Origin: Halospeciosus flavus
Lineage (GTDB): Archaea; Halobacteriota; Halobacteria; Halobacteriales; Halobacteriaceae
Assembly: GCF_029814175.1 (NCBI RefSeq)
Contig: NZ_CP122312.1
Span: forward strand, 62,001-126,000
DNA length: 64,000 nucleotides
Reading direction: 5' to 3'
The notes beneath the pieces are model-generated. The model was not told the origin of the DNA, did not search any database, and saw nothing but the letters and a program-made list of their open reading frames with translations. Position 1 is the first letter of the stretch, and each line of letters opens with the position of its first letter. The position numbers and the translations under genes are program-made. Shown piece after piece: positions 57,634 to 64,000 of this stretch.

Positions 57634-59631
57634 ATGAGTGAGAACGAAGCGCCCGTGTGGTCGCCGGTGTCGCTCCAGCGAGAGCACCTGCTGAACAACC
57701 TCGTCACAGTCGTCGCGCTGCTCTTCTGGGCGAGAGTCGTACTGTACGCGTTCAACCAGGAGATTCCGCGGGCGAAGTACGCCGCCGTCTTCCTCGGCGG
57801 GGGCATCCTCGTCTACATCCTCCACGAGCAGTACAAACTGGAACACGACCAGTACCTCCAGCGGATCGGCCTGTGGCTGCTCGCGGTAGTGACGACGGTC
57901 ACGTCGGCGTACCTGTACGTCAACTACGAGGTCCACTCGACGATCCGAGTCGGCTACGCCCTCGAGTACGAGTACGCGCTGGCCGCGCTGTTCACCCTCG
58001 CGATCATCTACCTGACCTACCGCGCGTTCGGCGCCGCGTTCGTCGCCGTCGTGCTCGTGTCGATCGTCTACGCCCGGTTCGGCGAGTTCTTCCCCGGTCT
58101 GCTCCAGCACAGCGGTGTCGGCGAACGCCAGATCGTCAACCTCCTCGTCCTGGAGTTCGACGGGTTCTTCGGGTCGATCACCCAGATCGTCGCCGCGTGG
58201 GTCGCACTGTTCTTGCTGTACGCCGGACTCCTCCGCGGGTACGGTGCGTTCCAGCTCATCATGCGCCTCGCGTTCGGCGCGGCGAAGTACTTCCGCTCGG
58301 GCGTCGCGCAGTCGGCGGTCCTCTCGAGTCTCATCGTCGGCTCTATCAACGGCGCACAGACCGCCAACGCCGCGATGACCGGTTCGTTCACCATCCCGCT
58401 GATGAAGCGAAACGGGATGAAGGCCGAGACGGCCGGCGGTATCGAGGCCGTCGCCTCCTCCGGCGGGCAGATCATGCCCCCCGTGATGGGCGCCGCGGCG
58501 TTCGTCATGGCGTCGCTCCTCGGAATCACGTACATGGAGGTCCTGGTCGCGGGCATCATCCCCGCGGTCGTCTTCTACGTCTCGGTCGCCATCGGCGTCC
58601 ACTACATGTCGACCAAACAGCTCTCGGAGGGCAACGAGCAACTCGAGGCACGCATCGAGGAACTCGACGAGGGGTACCACCCGCTCGTCGAGGCGGTTCG
58701 CTTCGGTGTTCCCTTCCTCGTCCTCCTCTACTTGCTGGGCATCGCCCAGTGGACGGTCGTTACGTCGGCACTCTACACCTGTCTCGCGATGGTCGCGACC
58801 GGCGCGGGCATCCCCATCCTCCTGAGCGTCGTGCGCAGCGAGGAGAACGTCGTCGCGACGGTTCGCGAGGAGATCCACGACACCGTCGAGGGCGTCAAGT
58901 ACGGCGCCACGACGATGGCACCTATCGCCATCATCATCGCGGCGGTCAACGGTATCGTCGACTTGCTGAACGCGACCGGCGTCCCCGGGAAACTCTCGCT
59001 CGCCCTCATCGGTATCGCCGGTGGCGTCATGGCTATCAGCATCCTCCTCGCGATGATCATCTGTCTCGTCCTCGGTCTCGGGATGCCGACGGTCGCGGCG
59101 TACACCATCGTCGCGTTGCTCATCGCGCCGACGCTGATCAACCAGTTCGACGTCCCCAGCCTGGCCGCACACTTCTTCGTGTTCTACTCGGCCATCCTCT
59201 CGGGGATCACCCCACCGATCGCTATCGCGGTCGTGGTGACGACCGGTATCGCGGGGTCGAACTTCTGGCGGACCGCGCTGGAGGCGCTGAAGCTCGCGAC
59301 GCCGCTGTTCGTCCTCCCGTTCGCCTTCATCTACAACCCGGAGATCGTCACGGGCGGCATCACCGGACTGACGCTCCTGTCCGGGTTCGTCGTGTTATTG
59401 GGGGCCATCTCCATCACGCACGGTCTCAACTGCGCCGCACGACCGTTCGGTCTCCCCTCGCCCGCCGGGTACGCCGCACGCGCGGTCTACGTCGTCCTCG
59501 GCGTCGTCGCGATGATCTGGCCGACGATGCTCCCGCGGGTCGCCGCGATCGCCGTCGCGGTCTGCCTGTTCGTCGTCCAGTCGCGTCTCCCGAACGTCGC
59601 CGACGTCGGTGCCGTCCCCGAAGGCGAGTAA
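57634..59631 (+). CDS. TRAP transporter fused permease (DctQM type)
   Basis: Sodium-dependent TRAP permease, 665 residues with about 16 membrane segments: a short 4-helix DctQ-like part (to about 150) and a 12-helix DctM-like part. The latter has SGGQIMPPVMGAAAFVMA and GLGMPTVAAYTIVALLIAPTL, plus ITPPIAIAVVVTTGIAGSNFWRT near the end. The gene follows the TAXI lipoprotein in one operon. Import of a carboxylate is the expected role. Confidence 0.92.
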   Translation: MSENEAPVWSPVSLQREHLLNNLVTVVALLFWARVVLYAFNQEIPRAKYAAVFLGGGILVYILHEQYKLEHDQYLQRIGLWLLAVVTTVTSAYLYVNYEVHSTIRVGYALEYEYALAALFTLAIIYLTYRAFGAAFVAVVLVSIVYARFGEFFPGLLQHSGVGERQIVNLLVLEFDGFFGSITQIVAAWVALFLLYAGLLRGYGAFQLIMRLAFGAAKYFRSGVAQSAVLSSLIVGSINGAQTANAAMTGSFTIPLMKRNGMKAETAGGIEAVASSGGQIMPPVMGAAAFVMASLLGITYMEVLVAGIIPAVVFYVSVAIGVHYMSTKQLSEGNEQLEARIEELDEGYHPLVEAVRFGVPFLVLLYLLGIAQWTVVTSALYTCLAMVATGAGIPILLSVVRSEENVVATVREEIHDTVEGVKYGATTMAPIAIIIAAVNGIVDLLNATGVPGKLSLALIGIAGGVMAISILLAMIICLVLGLGMPTVAAYTIVALLIAPTLINQFDVPSLAAHFFVFYSAILSGITPPIAIAVVVTTGIAGSNFWRTALEALKLATPLFVLPFAFIYNPEIVTGGITGLTLLSGFVVLLGAISITHGLNCAARPFGLPSPAGYAARAVYVVLGVVAMIWPTMLPRVAAIAVAVCLFVVQSRLPNVADVGAVPEGE

Positions 59632-59668
59632 CGCCCCACCGGGCCTCGCCCTTTGCCGGTTGGAAACA

Positions 59669-59677
59669 CTTTACAAC
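59669..59677 (+). promoter_or_regulatory. TATA box for the thiolase operon
   Basis: ctttacaac is centred 27 nt upstream of ATG 59700, so the thiolase trio has its own start even though the TRAP permease gene ends only 68 bp earlier. Confidence 0.5.
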
Positions 59678-59699
59678 CCTTCTCGACTGACCTGCTTGT

Positions 59700-60869
59700 A
59701 TGCGGGAAGTGTACTTGGTCGGTGCGGCACAGTCAGACTACGGGTCGTTCCCCGACGAGTCGTACCGATCACTGTTCTCGACCGCGTTCGAGGGTGCCGT
59801 CGACTCGGTCGACGGTGACCTCGACCGCGAACGAATCGACGAGGCCTACATCGGGACGCTCGGTGTCGGCGGCCGCCAACTCGGACTCCCGGGTCCGGCG
59901 GTCACCGAACACGTCGGTCTCGATGGTGCCTCGTGCACGCGCGTGGAGAACGCGTGTGCGGCGAGCGGCGTCGCGCTCCGACAGGCCGCACTCGCCATCC
60001 GTTCGGGCGTCGCAGACGTCGCCCTCGCCGGCGGCGTCGAAGTGATGACCGACATGAGCGGCGAGCAGACGCGCTACTGGCTCGGCGTCTCGGGCGAGAC
60101 GGAGTGGGAGCGGATGGCCGGCACGACGTTCGCCGGCGTCTACGCCCAGATGGCCGACGCCCACATGGCCGAGTACGGCACCACGCGCGAACAACTCTCG
60201 CGGGTCGCCGTGAAGAACCACGCCAACGGAGCGAAGAACCCCCACGCCCACCTCGGCTTCGAGTGTTCGCTCGACCAGGCGATGGAGGGGTCGACGGTCG
60301 CGGACCCGCTGAACCTCTACGACTGCTGTCCCACCTCCGACGGCGCGAGCGCGGTCATCTTGACGAGCCGAGAGGTCGCCGAGGAACTCACCGACGAGCC
60401 GATTCGCCTCTCCGGTACGGGACAGGCGAGCGGTCGCGTCGGACTCTTCCAGCGACCGACCATCACGGGGATCCCGGCGACCACGGAGGCCGCCGAGCAG
60501 GCCTACGAGGAGGCGGACGTCGGTCCCGAGGACGTCGACTTCGCGGAGGTCCACGACTGTTTCTCCATCGCGGAACTGCTGGCCTACGAGGACCTCGGTT
60601 TCTGTGAGAAGGGCGAGGCCGGTCCCTACGTCGAGTCGGGTGCGACCGAACCCGACGGCGAGCGCCCGGTGAACCTCTCCGGCGGTCTCAAGAGCAAGGG
60701 CCACCCCATCGGTGCGACCGGCGGCGGCCAGGCCGTCGAGGTGTTCAAGCAACTCCGCGGCGAGGCGGGCGACCGGCAGGTCGACGGTCTCGAACGCGGA
60801 CTGACCCACAACGTCGGTGGCTCCGGCGGCGCGGTCGTCGTCGGCGTCTACGAACGGGGGTGGGCCTGA
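59700..60869 (+). CDS. Thiolase (SCP-x/acetyl-CoA acetyltransferase-like)
   Basis: 389 residues. The nucleophile Cys86 is in VENACAASGVALRQA; the second motif EVHDCFSIAELLAYE and GHPIGATGGGQAVE carry further conserved residues, and HNVGGSGGAVVVGV lies at the end, where classical thiolases have a Cys in CxGGG. So it is a SCP-x-like type, lacking the second classic Cys. Likely cleaves or condenses 3-ketoacyl-CoA. The next gene starts immediately after its stop. Confidence 0.9.
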   Translation: MREVYLVGAAQSDYGSFPDESYRSLFSTAFEGAVDSVDGDLDRERIDEAYIGTLGVGGRQLGLPGPAVTEHVGLDGASCTRVENACAASGVALRQAALAIRSGVADVALAGGVEVMTDMSGEQTRYWLGVSGETEWERMAGTTFAGVYAQMADAHMAEYGTTREQLSRVAVKNHANGAKNPHAHLGFECSLDQAMEGSTVADPLNLYDCCPTSDGASAVILTSREVAEELTDEPIRLSGTGQASGRVGLFQRPTITGIPATTEAAEQAYEEADVGPEDVDFAEVHDCFSIAELLAYEDLGFCEKGEAGPYVESGATEPDGERPVNLSGGLKSKGHPIGATGGGQAVEVFKQLRGEAGDRQVDGLERGLTHNVGGSGGAVVVGVYERGWA

Positions 60870-61859
60870 GTGAGCGAGCGCGACCTCACTCCCGTCGAGA
60901 GCGCCGGCGCGTACGTCCCGCGCTACACCATCTCCGCCGAGACCATCGGCGAGGCGTGGGACGGCTTTCGCGCCCGCGGCGTCTCGGAGAAACGCGTTCC
61001 TGCTGGCGACGAGGACGCCGTGACGATGGCCGTGGAAGCGGCCCGCGACGCCATCGCGGCGAGTGACGTGGCTCGCGAGGAGTTGTCCGCGCTCGCGCTC
61101 GGGACGACCACCCCGCCCATCGACGAGGGCGACGTCGGCGTCCAGGTCGCCGAGATGCTCGGTCTCCCGCGGTCGGTCGAAGTCTCGGTCTTCACCCAGT
61201 CTACGCGCGCGGGAACGCGAGCACTCCTCGCGGCGAGTCGGGCCGACGGACCGGCGCTGGCCGTCGCGAGCGACTGTCCCCTCGGCGAACCCGACGACGC
61301 GCTCGACCACGCGGCCGGCGCGGGCGCCGTCGCGTTCCTCACCGCCGAGTCGGGTACGGTCGACCTCACCGACGTCGCCACCTACGCGCAGGAGTACCCC
61401 GGAACACGCTTCCGGCGACGCGGTAGCGAGAGTATCGAGGAGTACGGCGCGACGACCTACGGCCGGGACGCCTATGCGACGGCCGTCGCCGGCGCCGTCG
61501 ACGGACTCGACCTCGGTGGCGACGCCGACGTCGAACCCACGGGCGTCGCGCTCAGCGCACCCGACGGGAGTCTCCCCGGTCGCGGTGCACGACGACTCCC
61601 ATTCGACGCGGAGATCTACCACCTCGCGGGGGAACTCGGTGACACCGGCGCCGCGAGCGCCCTGTTCGGCCTGCTCGCGGCCTGGGAGGACGGTTCGGAG
61701 AACACGGTCGTCGTCGGCTACGGCGACGGCGCAGGGGCTGATGCACTCGTGACGACAGGCACACTCGACACCGACTGGCGGCGTACCGGCCACGAGATCA
61801 CCTACGCGGAGTACCTCCGCAAGCGTGGGCACGTCCTCCCCGACGGAGGTGAGCGCTGA
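60870..61859 (+). CDS. HMG-CoA-synthase-like protein without the catalytic Cys
   Basis: 329 residues from GTG 60870, directly after the thiolase stop. The HMGCS/KAS-III-like fold is indicated by SAGAYVPRYTISAETIGEAW and ALALGTTTPP. In the position of the nucleophilic Cys (archaeal HMGCS pattern -AC-KAGT-) the sequence reads QSTRAGT, with Thr112 where Cys is expected. The protein may be a non-catalytic scaffold or an acyl-carrier bridge. Known thiolase-HMGCS-DUF35 complexes in archaea channel acetoacetyl-CoA; this trio has the same gene order type. Confidence 0.8.
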   Translation: MSERDLTPVESAGAYVPRYTISAETIGEAWDGFRARGVSEKRVPAGDEDAVTMAVEAARDAIAASDVAREELSALALGTTTPPIDEGDVGVQVAEMLGLPRSVEVSVFTQSTRAGTRALLAASRADGPALAVASDCPLGEPDDALDHAAGAGAVAFLTAESGTVDLTDVATYAQEYPGTRFRRRGSESIEEYGATTYGRDAYATAVAGAVDGLDLGGDADVEPTGVALSAPDGSLPGRGARRLPFDAEIYHLAGELGDTGAASALFGLLAAWEDGSENTVVVGYGDGAGADALVTTGTLDTDWRRTGHEITYAEYLRKRGHVLPDGGER

Positions 61860-62275
61860 TGGGGGCGTACGTCAGCGTCCCGACGTGGTGGCGCTCGCTC
61901 GGCAGTCGCTACCGCCTCGTCGTCGGCGAGTGTACCGAGTGCGGCGCGCACACGTTCCCGCCGGAGGGCGCCTGCGTCGAGTGTAACGCAGTCGACGCGC
62001 TCGAAGCGGTCGAACCCGAGGGGACCGGCGAGATCGTCGCCCACACCGTCATCGAGGGCGGCGCCCCGCCCGAGTTCGAGGAACTCCTTGACGCCGAGGG
62101 TGCGATCGGCGTCGCCCTCGTCGAACTGGATGGCGGCGCGCGCGTCCCCGGGATGCTCACGGACTGTGACCCCCACGCCCCGGAACGCGGCGACCGCGTC
62201 GAGGCGACGATCCGTCGCATCTACGAGGACGAAGGCGTCGTCCGATACGGGGCGAAGTTCCGCCCCGAGAACTAG
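61859..62275 (+). CDS. DUF35/OB-fold zinc protein
   Basis: 138 residues, start overlapping the previous stop (TGATG). A rubredoxin-like zinc knuckle CTECGAHTFPPEGACVEC is at about 25-42, then an OB fold (GEIVAHTVIEG, IGVALVELDGGARVPGML). DUF35 proteins bind thiolase/HMGCS pairs and acyl-CoA. This completes the three-gene unit. Its stop overlaps the convergent CoA-transferase B stop by 4 nt. Confidence 0.92.
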   Translation: MGAYVSVPTWWRSLGSRYRLVVGECTECGAHTFPPEGACVECNAVDALEAVEPEGTGEIVAHTVIEGGAPPEFEELLDAEGAIGVALVELDGGARVPGMLTDCDPHAPERGDRVEATIRRIYEDEGVVRYGAKFRPEN

Positions 62276-63021
62276 AGGTAGACCCCGTCGGGGTCTAGTT
62301 CTTCGCGCAGGAGCGTGAGTTCGTCGTCGCTCGGCGGCGTCGTCTCGTCGAGGTCGTCGGCGAAGCGGACGTCCCACCCCGTCGCGTCGGCCACTTCGTC
62401 GCGCGTGACGCCCGGGTGGAGCGACGCGACGTACATCTCTCCGTCTTCGAACTCCATGATGGCCTTGTCCGTGATGACGGCCTCGGGACCGCCGCGGAGT
62501 CCGTGCTCCTCGCGGCCGCCCGGCCCGTCGACGTAGCCGGGACTCGTGACGAAGTCGACTTCCTCGGGAAACCGCTGTGCCTCGTGGGGTGCGATGATGA
62601 GCGTCCGCTCGACGTTGCTGGCGATTTCGCAGGCGCCACCGCTTCCCGGGAGACGGACGTCCGGATCGTCGTAGTCGCCGATGACGGTCGAGTTGATGTT
62701 GCCGCGGCGGTCGACCTGTGCGCCGCCGAGGAAACCGACGTCGATGCGGCCGCCTTGGAGGTAGTAGCTGAAGCCGTCCATCAGCGACTCGACGTCGAGC
62801 GCGCCGCTCGCGAGCACCGGGTCGCCGATGGAGAGCGGGAGCGAACTCGGGTTCGACCCGACCGTCCCGGACTCGTAGATCATCCGAAGCCCCGGTGCGT
62901 GGGTCCGCTTGGCGAGGTTACATGCGAGGTTCGGAACGCCGATGCCGACGAGGACGGAGTCGTCGTCGCGGAGTTTGCTCGCCGCGGCCGACACCATCAG
63001 CTCGGTGTTCGTGTACGTCAT
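62272..63021 (-). CDS. Family I CoA-transferase, beta subunit
   Basis: 249 residues. The catalytic Glu is in the motif MIYESGTVGSNP near residue 50. GIGVPNLACNLAKRTHAPGL precedes it, and GGAQVDRRGNINST near 100 is typical of subunit B. Its start lies directly at the end of the alpha subunit gene. Works with the 63022-63942 product as an acetate/glutaconate/3-oxoacid-type CoA-transferase; substrate not fixed. Confidence 0.92.
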   Translation of the reverse strand: MTYTNTELMVSAAASKLRDDDSVLVGIGVPNLACNLAKRTHAPGLRMIYESGTVGSNPSSLPLSIGDPVLASGALDVESLMDGFSYYLQGGRIDVGFLGGAQVDRRGNINSTVIGDYDDPDVRLPGSGGACEIASNVERTLIIAPHEAQRFPEEVDFVTSPGYVDGPGGREEHGLRGGPEAVITDKAIMEFEDGEMYVASLHPGVTRDEVADATGWDVRFADDLDETTPPSDDELTLLREELDPDGVYL

Positions 63022-63942
63022 TCAGTAGTCCCCCATGTCGATGGCCGTCGCGTACTTCGTCCCGGCCTCCAGATCGAGGAGGCGCTCAGTCGGGAGCGTC
63101 TCGACGTACTCGCGTCGGTCGTCGACGCCGTACACGTACTCGTCGAGCCACTCTTCGACTCGCTCGTGGGAAGAAGACACCTCGTCCCACTCCAGGTACG
63201 CCTCGTTGTCGCGGGCGTAGTAGCCCTGCGCGTACGACGGGTGCGACCCGTACGGCTCCTCGACGACGTAGTCGACGACGTCGTCGGTGAACAGCGTCCG
63301 ATTCGGGTCGCTCCGGATGACCGACTCGTCGACGACTTCCTCGACGGAGAGGACGACGGTGTCGGCGGCGAACGCGGCCTCCTTGTGCCCGCCCGTGATG
63401 CCCCACACGTGCGCGTTGCCCTGCGCGTCCGCCCGCTGGGCGCGGACGACTGCGACGTCCGGTTCGAGCGGTGGGACGGCGTAGACTGTCTCGTCGCCGA
63501 ACGGCGACTCGACCGGTCGGATGTTCTCGTTGTGTTCGGGGAGGTCGGTGCCCGCGAACGTCCGGAGCGGGACGAAGGGGAGGTCGACGGCGCCGGCGTA
63601 GAGTCGCGCGGTCATGCCGAAGTGGGTGTACTCCTCCAACTCGATCTCGTTCGGGACGCCCTCCTCGACGGCCCGACGGAACGCACGGAGACTCCCGACG
63701 CCGGGGTTTCCCGCCCAAGAGAACGTCGCCTTCCGGACGCAACCGGCCGCGATGAGTTGGTCGTACACGAGGTCCGGCGTCGCTCGAACGACCTCCAGAT
63801 CGCGGTATCCCTGTCTGATGATCTCGTGGCCGGCCGCGAAGGGGATGAGGTGGGTAAACCCGGCCAGGTACACGCTGTCACCATCGTCCAGCGCGCTGGA
63901 GATGGCTGTCGCCATGTCTACCTGCTTGGCTGTCGTTGTCAC
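63022..63942 (-). CDS. Family I CoA-transferase, alpha subunit
   Basis: 306 residues from GTG 63942. The alpha-subunit glycine-rich region GDSVYLAGFTHLIPFAAGHEIIRQG is at 21-45, and ADAQGNAHVWGI near 168 is a recognisable CoA-transferase pattern. AT-rich cttaatac (63969-63976) about 30 nt upstream fits the start. The next gene (beta) starts right after its stop. Forms a heterodimer or heterotetramer with it. Confidence 0.9.
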   Translation of the reverse strand: MTTTAKQVDMATAISSALDDGDSVYLAGFTHLIPFAAGHEIIRQGYRDLEVVRATPDLVYDQLIAAGCVRKATFSWAGNPGVGSLRAFRRAVEEGVPNEIELEEYTHFGMTARLYAGAVDLPFVPLRTFAGTDLPEHNENIRPVESPFGDETVYAVPPLEPDVAVVRAQRADAQGNAHVWGITGGHKEAAFAADTVVLSVEEVVDESVIRSDPNRTLFTDDVVDYVVEEPYGSHPSYAQGYYARDNEAYLEWDEVSSSHERVEEWLDEYVYGVDDRREYVETLPTERLLDLEAGTKYATAIDMGDY

Positions 63943-63968
63943 TACCCACTATTCGTCGCCGCCGCCAC

Positions 63969-63976
63969 CTTAATAC
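63969..63976 (-). promoter_or_regulatory. TATA box for the CoA-transferase operon
   Basis: cttaatac (plus reading) is centred 30 nt upstream of GTG 63942 on the minus strand. The remaining 24 bases to the window end show nothing further. Confidence 0.45.
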
Positions 63977-64000
63977 CTCGCCTTCCGGTGCCGTCCGTGT

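Noticed and set aside
59769..61832. A 687-residue minus-strand open frame antisense to the thiolase trio
   Set aside because: Shadow of the thiolase and HMGCS-like genes; no motif.

Overview
The window is a 64 kb chromosomal stretch from a haloarchaeon (class Halobacteria). The evidence is very high G+C coding DNA, strongly acidic proteomes, and leaderless genes with TATA-like boxes about 27 nt upstream of ATG/GTG. It also carries haloarchaeal signatures: cobaltochelatase CobN with a ChlI-type partner, Tat lipoprotein signals, a PGF-CTERM surface protein, an Orc1/Cdc6 gene with its own repeat family, and an RdfA-Sph pair. Genus and species cannot be fixed from the sequence alone. No rRNA, tRNA or CRISPR array was seen.

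Layout. 1-8 kb: cobalamin biosynthesis (ChlI-like ATPase cut by the window edge, cobN, cbiC, cbiE, then on the other strand DUF1802 and a CbiX-like protein). 8-12 kb: acyl-CoA synthetase, quinone oxidoreductase, squalene/phytoene synthase. 12-16.5 kb: a FecCD/BtuCD-type ABC importer, its Tat lipoprotein and a small flavoprotein. Both promoters carry a TTAGG-N4-CCTAA palindrome of the DtxR/Idr type, so this looks like an iron/siderophore system even though such genes are often named btuCDF. 17-28 kb: HtpX-like protease, FilR1-type regulator, two AEC transporters, a 1030-residue FAD/Fe-S oxidoreductase, a DAO-type flavoprotein and a PolX whose PHP domain looks dead.

28-31.7 kb is an AT-richer island of nested transposons: an intact tnpB, a second tnpB broken by a frameshift, and an IS6-type element inserted into the second tnpB. 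The island appears to have split a host gene whose start lies at 27998 and whose remainder ends at 32250. 32-38 kb: a TPP enzyme, a small zinc protein and a complete preQ0/archaeosine precursor operon (queD-queE-folE-queC). 37.5-45 kb: surface proteins (pilin-like, lamin-tail, and a 1.4-kDa-residue-scale repeat protein with a PGF-CTERM anchor).

45-47.6 kb is a probable replication origin: an orc1/cdc6 gene flanked by 13 copies of an 18-bp element (consensus ACCACCCTGCAAGTGTTC), an AT-rich segment and a perfect 37-bp inverted repeat. 47.7-51.5 kb holds a 34-residue zinc protein, msrA, and the cell-shape pair rdfA-sph. 51.6-64 kb is a catabolic block: IclR regulator, enoyl-CoA hydratase, hydroxyacyl-CoA dehydrogenase, EamA exporter, CaiB CoA-transferase, a TAXI-type TRAP importer, a thiolase/HMG-CoA-synthase-like/DUF35 trio and a two-subunit CoA-transferase. 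Together they could import an organic acid, activate it with CoA, beta-oxidise it and cleave it thiolytically; the substrate is unknown.
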